A stretch of DNA of 64,000 nt from UMGS902 sp045538895 (GCA_045538895.1 JAZQEH010000007.1:1-64000); one strand, 5' to 3'; shown: positions 18,263 through 26,588, counted from the first letter of the stretch. Notes: generated by a model not told the origin, from the letters alone. Numbers and translations are program-made.

Positions 18263-19576
18263 TTACTGAATTTCCCGCTTCTCTTTAGCAAATACAATGA
18301 ATAAAACCGAGCTTAAAAGCAACAACATCGGGTAGAAAAGATACGGGATTATCTCAAAGGCACTCACTGCACTGCCAAGCTCACTTGCCGCAGACAATGC
18401 CACAAGCATTTGTGCACCGTACGGCAGTATTCCCTGAAAAACGCAGGAGAACGTATCAAGCAGTGATGCCGCCTTTTTCGGCGATATGCCGTATTCCTTT
18501 GACATTTCGAGTGCTATTGGATTTGCCATAACTATAGCAACGGTGTTATTTGCAGTTGCAATATCCATAACGCCTACCAGAAGTCCCATACCAATCTGAC
18601 CGCCACGGTTGCCTTTGAAGAGCTTTTTCACAGCGTAAAGAATACTGTCAAAGCCGCCATGCTCACGGATAAGCGCACAGATTGCCGCCACAAGCACCGC
18701 AACCATAACAGTTTCAAACATCCCCTCTGCACCCGCACCCATGCTCGCAGTAAGCGTCGGCAGACTTGTGCCGTTCAAAAGCGTTATAACCGTTCCCGAT
18801 GCGATTCCGACAAGCAGAATCACGAACACGTTGATACCTGCGATGCCACCGATAAGCACAAGCAGATACGGCAGAGTTTTAACAAGGTCATATTCCTTGA
18901 GCACAAGTGCAGAAATATCCTCGCCTGCCGAAAGAACAACGATAATTACAAGCGTTACAAGTGCTGCGGGAAGTGCAATAAAGAAGTTTTCCTTGAACTT
19001 ATCCTTCATTTTACAGCCCTGACCGTTGCATGCGGCAATGGTTGTGTCGGAGATAAACGAAAGGTTGTCGCCAAACATCGAGCCGCCCATAACGGATGCA
19101 ATGCAGAGTGCCGCATCAAAGCCGGTTGCGTTTGAAACCGCAACAGCTATGGGAGTTATCAGCGTAATTGTACCGACAGACGTACCCATTGCAACCGACA
19201 CAAGGCAGCTTACAACAAACAGTATGGCAACCGAAAAACGTGCAGGCACAAGCGAAAGCATAAAATATGCCACACTCTCCGCACTGCTGCGTCCCACAAC
19301 GCCTACAAAAATGCCTGCAACGAGGAAAATCAACAGCATCGTTACAATGTTTTTGTCACCGATGCCCTTGCCCATAACCGCAAGCTTTTCATCAAACGAA
19401 AGCGAGCGGTTCTGCATGAATGCCACAAGCAATGCGGCAAGAAAAGCAACCACGATGGGAACGTTATAAAATCCCATCGGAATTTTCAATACGTATTCAA
19501 AGGTAATGCCAAAGCCGAGATATATGCCGAGGAAAACACCAATCGGCAAAAGTGCTGACGGATTGCCCTTATTCAT
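18263..19576 (-). CDS. NhaC-family Na+/H+ antiporter
   Basis: 437 residues, about 11-12 hydrophobic segments, cytoplasmic membrane. Family blocks seen: MGTSVGTITLITPIAVAV and SVMGGSMFGDNLSFISDTT, typical of the NhaC/MleN/ArcD-like ion transporter superfamily. It probably exchanges sodium (or an organic anion) for protons; the substrate is not settled by sequence. It precedes the ilv promoter on the same strand but is a separate unit. Confidence 0.85.
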   Translation of the reverse strand: MNKGNPSALLPIGVFLGIYLGFGITFEYVLKIPMGFYNVPIVVAFLAALLVAFMQNRSLSFDEKLAVMGKGIGDKNIVTMLLIFLVAGIFVGVVGRSSAESVAYFMLSLVPARFSVAILFVVSCLVSVAMGTSVGTITLITPIAVAVSNATGFDAALCIASVMGGSMFGDNLSFISDTTIAACNGQGCKMKDKFKENFFIALPAALVTLVIIVVLSAGEDISALVLKEYDLVKTLPYLLVLIGGIAGINVFVILLVGIASGTVITLLNGTSLPTLTASMGAGAEGMFETVMVAVLVAAICALIREHGGFDSILYAVKKLFKGNRGGQIGMGLLVGVMDIATANNTVAIVMANPIALEMSKEYGISPKKAASLLDTFSCVFQGILPYGAQMLVALSAASELGSAVSAFEIIPYLFYPMLLLLSSVLFIVFAKEKREIQ

Positions 19577-19694
19577 AAAAAATCTTCCTTTTTATATGTG
19601 ATGTTACATTATAACATAATTTTTTGCAAAATTCCATATACAAATCAACAAGTTATGTGTTAAAATAATAAAAAAGTTTTTGGGAGGCGAAAAA

Positions 19695-20357
19695 ATGGTA
19701 TCGCTAGGCAACACGTGGGACGCAATTTTAGAGGGAGAGTTTGAAAAAGAGTATTATCTTAAGCTTCGTGCCTTTTTGAAAAGCGAATACACAAACCCTG
19801 CTTTCCCCGTATACCCCGATATGCACGATATCTTCAACTCGCTGAAAATCACCGATTACCATGCAGTGAAGGCGGTGATTCTCGGTCAGGATCCCTATTA
19901 CGGGCCGTCACAGGCACACGGACTGTCATTTTCGGTGCGTGACGGAATTGCTCCGCCGCCGTCACTTGTAAATATCTTCAAAGAGCTGAACGCAGACCTC
20001 GGTATTCCGATACCAAAAGGCGGCAACCTCACAAAATGGGCGGAAAATGGCGTGCTGCTCCTCAACACCGTGCTTACCGTGCGTGGTGGTGCACCGATGA
20101 GCCACCGTGGAAAAGGATGGGAACAGTTTACCGACAACGTTATCTCCCTTTTGAATATGCGTGAAGAACCAATTGTTTTTCTGCTCTGGGGAAGCTTCGC
20201 AAAGAGCAAAGCGGCACTCATAACAAATCCCAACCACCATATTTTAACCGCCGCACATCCCTCCCCCCTGTCAGCCCACAACGGCTTTTTCGGATGCCGC
20301 CACTTTTCAAAAGCAAATGAGCTGCTGAAAGAGCCAATAGATTGGCGTCTGGAATAA
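19695..20357 (+). CDS. ung: Uracil-DNA glycosylase (family 1)
   Basis: 220 residues from ATG 19695, eight bases after GGGAGG; a TTG five codons earlier lies upstream of that site and is rejected. It removes uracil from DNA in base-excision repair. Water-activating motif GQDPYYG, LLLNTVLTVR and the DNA-minor-groove loop HPSPLS with catalytic histidine are all present. Confidence 0.97.
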   Translation: MVSLGNTWDAILEGEFEKEYYLKLRAFLKSEYTNPAFPVYPDMHDIFNSLKITDYHAVKAVILGQDPYYGPSQAHGLSFSVRDGIAPPPSLVNIFKELNADLGIPIPKGGNLTKWAENGVLLLNTVLTVRGGAPMSHRGKGWEQFTDNVISLLNMREEPIVFLLWGSFAKSKAALITNPNHHILTAAHPSPLSAHNGFFGCRHFSKANELLKEPIDWRLE

Positions 20358-20404
20358 AACATTTATAAAATTGTATATATTTTTATAACATTATTAATAT
20401 ACTA

Positions 20405-20433
20405 TTGACCTTTGAAATTTTTATTGTTAAAAT
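20405..20433 (+). promoter_or_regulatory. Promoter of the SGNH/dockerin protein
   Basis: TTGACC at 20405-20410, 17 bases, TAAAAT at 20428-20433; AAGGAG precedes the start at 20464. Confidence 0.75.
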
Positions 20434-20463
20434 AAAATTACCAAATAAAAAGGAGTTGTACAG

Positions 20464-23166
20464 ATGTTTAAAAAAATATCCGTCATTTTTGCAGTTATGC
20501 TCTTAACTCTTTCTCTTGCTGTCGGTGCCTCGGCAAGCACTGACACTGTTTACGTTGCCGAAAACGGCACAGGTACAGGTACTTCCGCCTCCTCGCCGAT
20601 AAGCTCGCTTACAAAAGCGGTAGAAATGCTTCCAAACGGCGGCGAAATCATTATTTCGGGCGATTACAACCTCCCTGCCACCACCATTCCCGAAGTTAAC
20701 GGTGACCTTACCGTTAAAGGCGGCAATATTATTCTTCTTGCCGACCTCAAGTTTGCTAAAAATACAAATACAAACACTATCACCATTGACAGCGCCATGA
20801 CCTCAAACTCGGGTGCGGCGATTTTCGGCGGCTTCAACTCAATCGTATTCGGTAAGAACTTTGTAGTAACCGGTTCTGTTAATTTCTACGGCGGTGTTGA
20901 TGCCGAAGCCGGCACTCAGGGTGAGCACGATGCAAACTATGCCCTGAACGGCACAATGGTGACCGAGCTCCCTTACTCCATTACAGTAAATAACGGTGTT
21001 TTCGGCACATTTACAGGCGGAAATCTCCGTAAATACAACAATTCCACCGACAATGCCTATAAGGGTAATACCGACCTCTTCGGCTCTATTGCGGCACCCA
21101 TTTCAATCATCGTAAACGGCGGTACTTTTTCAGACTACTTCAGCATTTCGGGCATGTCCTTCCTTGCTGACGACGCTACCCTCACCGTAAACGGCGGTAC
21201 CTTCAACTGCCCCATATATGCACAGGGTAATATCGGTCCTGCAAGAGCGTACGCAGGCTATTGCTCAAGACTTGTAATGAGTGACCAGAAGTACTTCGCA
21301 ATCGACGGCGACATTACAATGACCTTAAACGGCGGTAAATTCAACGGCGGCCTTATCAGCGCATATGAGCTTGACGTTGTATATACTCAGTGTCTCCGCG
21401 GTAACTTTACACTTAATATCGGCAATAACGCAACCTTCGCAAGCGGCACCGTTCTTGATGCAACTCAGGTAAAGGCTTATCACGGCGAAACCCAAATAGC
21501 TTCGCTCACCTGCCCCGATGCAAGCAAGTTCACCGTTACCCGTTTTGACAAGGTAAACGGTGTGACCAAGAGCTATAAAGAACCCCTCCGTATTTCTTTC
21601 ATAGGGGACTCTATCACCGAGGGTACGGGCTCCTCAAATCAGCTTACAAAATCCTACTCCGCACAGTTTGCATCGCTTTGCAAAACAGCCGGTAAGGAAG
21701 TTATCATCGGCAACTACGGTGTAGGCGGCTCGGCAATTCTCCCCTACGGCAACGGCTACTACAACAACACTCTTGCATACAGCATTGCATTCAACGAGGC
21801 AGACAGTGATTACGTGCTTATCGCCCTCGGTACCAACGATGCATCAGCCGCAGGCGGTACCGTAGGTCAGATGATGCACTTCACCGAAATGTATGAAGAA
21901 TTTGTTCGCTCGTTCGGAGAGCTCCCCACCACAGAAAAACTCTTTACAACAAGTGCAATTTACCGTTACACCTCAAGTAAAGCTTCCGACGTGCGTGCGG
22001 TAAGCGTTATCCGCCCCACACAGAAGTATGTAACCGAAAAGCTTGCGGCAGAGGATGACAAGTACGTTTTCGTAGACCTCTACGAGCTTCTTTACGATGC
22101 GGCAGTAACAGATGCACTCTTTGCAAACGACAAGCTCCATCCCGATGACGGCGGCTACGTAATTTATGCAAATGCAATCTACGATGCAATCTTCAATAAC
22201 AAGCTTTCCGTAAGCGGCTTTGACATGAGCGACGTTTACCTCTCGGCAAACGGTACACTCGACGGTGAAGGCACATACGCAAAGCCTATGTCCTCGCTCA
22301 CCACAGCCCTCGGCAGACTTGCACCAAACGGCACTCTCCATATCATGGGAGAATTCACCTATCCCGAAAAGATAGTAACCCCTGTTTACATGGAAAAGCT
22401 CACTATCGTTGGTGAAGGCACAGGTGCAAAACTCTTTATCAACGGTAACACCGTAAGCTTCTTAAGCGATACAAAGCTTGACAACTTTACGCTTGACACA
22501 ACGTACACGAGTGCAAACTACCTCGCATTCAACTGGAATAACGTTGAACTCACCGAAACCTTTGACTGTAACGCAGTTTACCGTTTCCTCGCAGGTCAGG
22601 TACTCTATAACAACGATATCAGTATGTCGGCATACGATTCTCCCGAAACCGCAAGCTCGGATAAGGATATCACCGTTACAGTAAACGGCGGTACGTTCTA
22701 CCTCTTTGTAGGCGGCAACTGGCGTATGAGTGCCACCTGTCCGTTTGGCACGTATTCCGGCAACATGACACTTAATATCGGCGAAGGTGCTACAATCAAA
22801 GCAAACGGCTATAACGGTATCGGCGGACAGAACTATCTGAGCGGCACCGTGAATGCAACTATTAATTCATGGCCTTCCGGTCAGCTTTGCCGTGACTACC
22901 CCCGTATCGGTTCACAAAACACCGTAAACGTGTTTAACGAAATCAACAACACAGGCACAACGTCAATAACGTTTGGCGATGGCGTTAATGCTACTCCGAT
23001 TATCACGGGCGACTTTGACGGCGACGATATAGTGACACTCGGCGACGTGCTCCACTTGCTCCATCTTGCAATAGACCATAAGGACAATACCGAAATTCAT
23101 GATTTCTATAGTTTCAGATCAATTTCGCTTGTAAACGTCCTCCGTGCACTCAAAAAATTAGTTTAA
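20464..23166 (+). CDS. Secreted dockerin protein with SGNH/GDSL hydrolase domain
   Basis: 900 residues with a clear signal peptide (about 1-25, ending ASAST). Residues 26-365 are a beta-helix-like region with repeated TVNGGTF motifs. An SGNH hydrolase domain follows: block I FIGDSITEG at 379-387, block III GTND at 456-459, block V LHPD at 558-561. A second beta-helix-like region (590-840) starts with a sentence resembling the N-terminus (ANGTLDGEGTYAKPMSSLT against ENGTGTGTSASSPISSLT). Residues 849-900 form a dockerin-like module: GDFDGDDIVTLGDVLHLL is a good calcium loop, while the second half is degenerate. Likely a cell-surface carbohydrate esterase; substrate unknown. Terminator and repeat follow. 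Confidence 0.82.
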   Translation: MFKKISVIFAVMLLTLSLAVGASASTDTVYVAENGTGTGTSASSPISSLTKAVEMLPNGGEIIISGDYNLPATTIPEVNGDLTVKGGNIILLADLKFAKNTNTNTITIDSAMTSNSGAAIFGGFNSIVFGKNFVVTGSVNFYGGVDAEAGTQGEHDANYALNGTMVTELPYSITVNNGVFGTFTGGNLRKYNNSTDNAYKGNTDLFGSIAAPISIIVNGGTFSDYFSISGMSFLADDATLTVNGGTFNCPIYAQGNIGPARAYAGYCSRLVMSDQKYFAIDGDITMTLNGGKFNGGLISAYELDVVYTQCLRGNFTLNIGNNATFASGTVLDATQVKAYHGETQIASLTCPDASKFTVTRFDKVNGVTKSYKEPLRISFIGDSITEGTGSSNQLTKSYSAQFASLCKTAGKEVIIGNYGVGGSAILPYGNGYYNNTLAYSIAFNEADSDYVLIALGTNDASAAGGTVGQMMHFTEMYEEFVRSFGELPTTEKLFTTSAIYRYTSSKASDVRAVSVIRPTQKYVTEKLAAEDDKYVFVDLYELLYDAAVTDALFANDKLHPDDGGYVIYANAIYDAIFNNKLSVSGFDMSDVYLSANGTLDGEGTYAKPMSSLTTALGRLAPNGTLHIMGEFTYPEKIVTPVYMEKLTIVGEGTGAKLFINGNTVSFLSDTKLDNFTLDTTYTSANYLAFNWNNVELTETFDCNAVYRFLAGQVLYNNDISMSAYDSPETASSDKDITVTVNGGTFYLFVGGNWRMSATCPFGTYSGNMTLNIGEGATIKANGYNGIGGQNYLSGTVNATINSWPSGQLCRDYPRIGSQNTVNVFNEINNTGTTSITFGDGVNATPIITGDFDGDDIVTLGDVLHLLHLAIDHKDNTEIHDFYSFRSISLVNVLRALKKLV

Positions 23167-23173
23167 TATAAAA

Positions 23174-23210
23174 ACAGAGCAAAGGAAATTTCCTTTGCTC
23201 TGTTTTTTTA
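23174..23210 (+). terminator. Terminator after the SGNH/dockerin gene
   Basis: Perfect 15-base stem ACAGAGCAAAGGAAA with TTTCCTTTGCTCTGT (23174-23203), then a T-run. The same hairpin occurs at 25582-25611 after an unrelated gene. Confidence 0.92.
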
Positions 23211-23227
23211 TGTAAAGTTTATGGTAA

Positions 23228-23382
23228 GATGAATTATTGTTTATGGTAATGGCAACGCATCAACCATGGTAGGGGACGGCGCCTTCGACGTCCCGCATTA
23301 ACAAAGGCGAAACGGGATGTCCAGGGGGCCATCCCCTACCGGTTTGTGGGTTCCATTTTACCCACATAAACATTAATTTATC
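23228..23382. repeat. MITE-like element, copy A
   Basis: Ends in imperfect 16-base inverted repeats GATGAATTATTGTTTA and TAAACATTAATTTATC. The interior carries a long inverted pair (GGTAGGGGACG... with ...CCATCCCCTACC). No coding capacity. Copies B (25629-25791) and C (47820-47981) share ends and layout. It begins 24 bases after a terminator hairpin. Confidence 0.75.
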
Positions 23383-23399
23383 TAACTATCTTCATTCAA

Positions 23400-23540
23400 T
23401 TAAAACAAACCGTTTTCACTTGCATCAATTTGTGATATCCAATTTCCCTTTATATTGAGCTCGGATACTGTTGAAGTTGCTATAACGTTTACTGTTTCAA
23501 ATTCAACAACTTCGAGTTTCGGAGATATATACTTTTTCAT
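23400..23540 (-). CDS. Small peptide of 46 residues after the LRR surface protein
   Basis: ATG 23538-23540 with AGGAGG seven bases before it, 11 bases after the stop of the LRR gene. It begins MKKYISPKLEVVEFETVNVI and ends NGLF, with no signal peptide, cysteine or membrane segment. Short proteins starting KKYxxPxLEVVxFExxDVIxTS are familiar from gut Clostridia, but I know of no established function. Co-transcription with the LRR protein and the strong ribosome site argue that it is real. Confidence 0.7.
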   Translation of the reverse strand: MKKYISPKLEVVEFETVNVIATSTVSELNIKGNWISQIDASENGLF

Positions 23541-23551
23541 TCTCTTTCCTC

Positions 23552-25228
23552 CTATTTAGCGTAAGGATTATTCTTTCCAAGCCACTTGCTATCTTGTGCA
23601 ACAGAAACAAGCATGGAGTTTCCTGTGATAAGCTCTTGGTCGTCGGTGGTTGCGGTATCACCGTCAGTATCAATTACAACAAACGGCACTGTCATTATGT
23701 TTTTGCCAAAATGCTCTTTTGCAATGTTTGTAACAAGCACCGAAAACCAGCCGTCAGCCGCAGCAAGTGCCCCCAGTTCGCCGCTCTCAACGGATACCTT
23801 CTTGTTAGTTGTTGTATTGTAAATATAGATGCCGAATTTAACGGTGGACTCACTGTATTTCAAAGCGGTTTCAAGGCAGGTGTTAAGCAAAATTACACCT
23901 GTCTTTTCTTCTGCGTTAAAGCTTTCTGCATAGAAGCCCGCATCGCTTTCGGTTTCAAACGTAGTTGTGTCAATTTCCACAGTTGTAAATTTTCCATTGT
24001 TTTCACCAATAGAGATACCGTTCCAGTCTTCCTCTGTTCCGCTGTAACTGATATTTTCAAGATTATCACACTCATTAAACGCACCGTTACCTACAACAGC
24101 GACACTACCGGGCAAGGTTATCTCGCTAATAGCGGTACATCCGTTGAATGCATAATCACCGATGCTTGTGATACCGGAACCTATTTCAACGGTTGTGATT
24201 TCTTCGGCATATTCCGCCCAAGGTGCAGAGTAAGTTGAAGTATAATTTTCCATTTTGCCACTGCCTCTTACGGTAAGCTTATTATTATTGTCGATAAACC
24301 ATGTAAGCTTATCTCCGCAATTAGAAGCAGCTTTTACATTATATACAACTTTTGCGTTTAAAAAAGCCTCGTTACCTTCGTCTATATCTATATTGGCAAA
24401 TTCGCTTTCGCTACCTGTATAGTATATTGTTTCCAAAACACTTTCGTAAGAAACAAATGCGTTTGCACCGATTGTCTGTACACCGCTATGAAGCAGCAAA
24501 TCGGATACCCCGTAATAACTACCGGCAAAAGCCTCGGCGGCGATGCTTGTTACGCTTTCGGGAACCTCATAAAAGGTTGCACCGCTGCCCCAAGTATACT
24601 GCAAAAGTTCGGTTTTGTTTTTGTTAAACAATACGCCGTCGATGCTTGAATAAAACTCATTTTCCTCGTCAACGATTATTCCTTCTACACCTATAAAAGC
24701 TCCCTGCCCGATGCTTTCAACGTTTTCGGAGACAGTCGCGGAAACTCCCGAATATGCAAACGCATAATCGCCGATACTTGTTATGCTATCGGGAAGTTGA
24801 ATGGATGCTGATACATTGTAAAATGCATAATTGCCGATACTCGTTACGCTTTCAGGAATAGTTATAGAATAGAAATCTTGCTGATAAAACGCATAGTCGC
24901 CTATTCCTTCAATACCATCATATATTACAATATCATATACAACGGCATACGGATAATCAAGCCAAGGAGCAATGTCGTAATCCGGATTACCCCACTCAAT
25001 TACACCGGTACCATAAAATTCAAGCAAGCCGGCATTAAGGTCAGTAATCCAGGAGATATCTCCATTCGCAAGTTCTCCCGTATGATACTGCTGAAATTCC
25101 GGCTCGTCATAGCCACTACCATCTTCCAGATCTTCTCCAAGCAATGTATCATCATAAGCCGATGATGATACAGCGAGTAGGATTGTCAGCAAAAACAAGC
25201 CGACAAATAACAATAATTTTTTCTTCAT
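23552..25228 (-). CDS. Secreted BspA-like leucine-rich-repeat protein
   Basis: 558 residues from ATG 25228 (a longer frame begins 12 codons upstream; the chosen start directly precedes the signal peptide MKKKLLLFVGLFLL...SSAYD and has GGGA before it). Residues 90-410 contain 23-residue LRR_5 repeats of the form LxSITIPESVTSIGNYAF, interrupted by a linker near 285-340. The C-terminal 150 residues form a separate beta-rich domain without known match. No LPXTG or S-layer motif is seen, so attachment is unclear. The promoter carries three operator-like palindromes shared with the divergent XRE regulator. Likely surface adhesin or binding protein. Confidence 0.82.
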   Translation of the reverse strand: MKKKLLLFVGLFLLTILLAVSSSAYDDTLLGEDLEDGSGYDEPEFQQYHTGELANGDISWITDLNAGLLEFYGTGVIEWGNPDYDIAPWLDYPYAVVYDIVIYDGIEGIGDYAFYQQDFYSITIPESVTSIGNYAFYNVSASIQLPDSITSIGDYAFAYSGVSATVSENVESIGQGAFIGVEGIIVDEENEFYSSIDGVLFNKNKTELLQYTWGSGATFYEVPESVTSIAAEAFAGSYYGVSDLLLHSGVQTIGANAFVSYESVLETIYYTGSESEFANIDIDEGNEAFLNAKVVYNVKAASNCGDKLTWFIDNNNKLTVRGSGKMENYTSTYSAPWAEYAEEITTVEIGSGITSIGDYAFNGCTAISEITLPGSVAVVGNGAFNECDNLENISYSGTEEDWNGISIGENNGKFTTVEIDTTTFETESDAGFYAESFNAEEKTGVILLNTCLETALKYSESTVKFGIYIYNTTTNKKVSVESGELGALAAADGWFSVLVTNIAKEHFGKNIMTVPFVVIDTDGDTATTDDQELITGNSMLVSVAQDSKWLGKNNPYAK

Positions 25229-25256
25229 TGTTTTTCCCTTTCTAATATGAATATGA

Positions 25257-25324
25257 TAAACCAAAACGGTTTATGAACATTATAAACCATTTTGGTTTAT
25301 TTGTCAAGATACCAATTTGGTTTA
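25257..25324. promoter_or_regulatory. Three-operator control region, LRR gene and XRE gene
   Basis: Three 17-base palindromes: TAAACCAAAACGGTTTA (25257-25273), TAAACCATTTTGGTTTA (25283-25299) and GATACCAATTTGGTTTA (25308-25324), centres 26 and 25 bases apart. The LRR promoter (minus: TTGACA 25302-25307, 17 bases, TATAAT 25279-25284) has the middle palindrome exactly in its spacer. On the plus strand TATAAT at 25337-25342 serves the XRE gene, with the third palindrome in its -35 region. This is a repressor layout with autoregulation. Confidence 0.85.
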
Positions 25325-25362
25325 TTGTACAATGGCTATAATAATTATCAAGAGGTGGTCAT

Positions 25363-25578
25363 ATGTACAAACGTATCCGTGAGCTTCGCGAGGATAAAGA
25401 TCTCTTGCAAAAGGACATTGCAGAATATCTGCATTGTACGCAGGTTGCGTATTCACGATACGAGCTTGGACTCCGCGACATCCCCACCGACGTGCTTATC
25501 GCTCTTGCAAAGTTTCACAACACAAGTACTGACTACATTTTAGGACTCACTGAAAAAAGCGAGCCATATCCCGAATAA
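25363..25578 (+). CDS. XRE/Cro-CI family regulator (71 aa)
   Basis: Single helix-turn-helix domain (about residues 5-60): LQKDIAEYLHCTQVAYSRYELGLRDIP, ending STDYILGLTE as in many small XRE repressors. Ribosome site GAGGTGG. Divergent from the LRR gene; the palindromes between them are its likely targets. No oligomerisation or sensor domain follows, so the inducer, if any, is unknown. Confidence 0.9.
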   Translation: MYKRIRELREDKDLLQKDIAEYLHCTQVAYSRYELGLRDIPTDVLIALAKFHNTSTDYILGLTEKSEPYPE

Positions 25579-25581
25579 AAA

Positions 25582-25617
25582 ACAGAGCAAAGGAAATTTC
25601 CTTTGCTCTGTTTTTTG
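25582..25617 (+). terminator. Terminator after the first XRE gene
   Basis: Stem identical to that at 23174-23203, followed by TTTTTT. Confidence 0.92.
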
Positions 25618-25628
25618 CATTGTTAGCA

Positions 25629-25791
25629 TGTAAATTAATGTTTAGGGTAATACGGATGCCAATGATATTCTGTAGGGCGGGGGCTTGCTCCCGCCGCCGA
25701 TACGATATTTAATCACGGTTTATGGCGGGAGATAAACCCCCGCCCTACATTGTTTGCTCATCGCCGTTACTTCGCTAAACAATAATTCATC
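25629..25791. repeat. MITE-like element, copy B
   Basis: Ends TGTAAATTAATGTTTA and TAAACAATAATTCATC. Inner inverted pair TGTAGGGCGGGGG with CCCCCGCCCTACA, and GCTTGCTCCCGCC with GGCGGGAGATAAAC. Begins 17 bases after a terminator hairpin. No coding capacity. Confidence 0.8.
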
Positions 25792-25808
25792 TTATTTTTC
25801 CCTGTAAA

Positions 25809-25836
25809 AAAACGTTCACCGTTATGCGAACGTTTT
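25809..25836 (-). terminator. Terminator of the second XRE gene
   Basis: Stem AAAACGTTC with GAACGTTTT; on the minus strand it is followed by a T-run. Confidence 0.8.
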
Positions 25837-26139
25837 TTATAATGTTTTTAAAAATTCCAATAGCTTTTCCTGTTTCTCTTTATCCAAGCGACTCCATTCC
25901 GCAATCATCTGTGACTGCTCAGGCGTAAGCGTAACCGTATACTCACCAATCGCAAAAAACTGTGACATAGTTATATTAAATGCTGCACATATTTTCTCCA
26001 ATAAAGGAATAGTCGGCATAGAATTATTACGGTACCATGATGATATAGTCGATTGAGGTATTTGTGATTCTTCGGAAAGACGGTATTCAGACCATTCACG
26101 CTTTTGTCTTAATTCCAAAATGCGTTGTAAAACATCCAT
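25837..26139 (-). CDS. XRE family regulator (100 aa)
   Basis: HTH domain at residues 5-60 (RLSEESQIPQSTISSWYRN, IPLLEKICAAFNITMSQFF) followed by a short helical tail (LTPEQSQMIAEWSRLDKEKQ) that may mediate dimerisation. Ribosome site GGAGGG. Divergent from the zinc-ribbon gene at 26251; the region between carries repeated CGTATA/TATACG sites. Confidence 0.9.
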   Translation of the reverse strand: MDVLQRILELRQKREWSEYRLSEESQIPQSTISSWYRNNSMPTIPLLEKICAAFNITMSQFFAIGEYTVTLTPEQSQMIAEWSRLDKEKQEKLLEFLKTL

Positions 26140-26148
26140 GTCAACCCT

Positions 26149-26237
26149 CCGTATACGGTTTTTCGTATATTTTATACGATTTGGCGTTGAAATATAATGT
26201 TTTTTAACGTATAATAATTACGAATATGCGTTATACG
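26149..26237. promoter_or_regulatory. CGTATA operator array and promoter
   Basis: CCGTATACGG (26149-26158), CGTATA-TTT-TATACG (26164-26178), CGTATAATAATTACG (26208-26222) and CGTTATACG (26229-26237). The plus promoter TTGAAA (26187-26192), 17 bases, TATAAT (26210-26215) has its -10 box inside the third site. Likely bound by the XRE protein at 25837-26139. Confidence 0.75.
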
Positions 26238-26250
26238 AGAGGGAACTACT

Positions 26251-26571
26251 ATGTATTACTGTCTTGAATGTACCAATAAACTACTGATGAAACTGCCAAT
26301 TAAAGAATCCGATGCGGAAACACGTGTGTTCTTTTGCAAAAACTGCAAAAGAACGCTGCCGTGCGTGATACGCTTTACAAATTATGATGCTTTGAGTAAG
26401 CTTGACAACAAAGCTTATGATACTTTTATTAAGCTATGTCATTTAGAGCTTTTAGAAAGATGGAATGAACCGCAGTTTCAAGAAGAAAAAGAAATCTTTA
26501 TTTACGCAACAAAAAGAAAACAAATGAAAAAGGAGGAGTATAAGAAAATGTCCTACTTAACATTAAAATAA
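26251..26571 (+). CDS. Small zinc-ribbon-like protein of unknown function (106 aa)
   Basis: Two Cys-x-x-Cys pairs (CLEC near residue 4 and CKNC near 30) suggest one zinc ribbon; the rest is helical and charged, ending in a Lys-rich tail. No signal peptide or membrane segment. Ribosome site GAGAGGGA. I recognise no family. The XRE-operator promoter suggests it is normally repressed; partner or effector roles are open. Confidence 0.65.
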   Translation: MYYCLECTNKLLMKLPIKESDAETRVFFCKNCKRTLPCVIRFTNYDALSKLDNKAYDTFIKLCHLELLERWNEPQFQEEKEIFIYATKRKQMKKEEYKKMSYLTLK

Positions 26572-26588
26572 TCTCTCCGTTTTTCTTT

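Noticed and set aside
25257..25324. Repeated TAAACC/GGTTTA sites as a CRISPR-like array
   Set aside because: Only three palindromic sites with 8-9-base gaps; they fit operators in a divergent promoter, not repeats with spacers.
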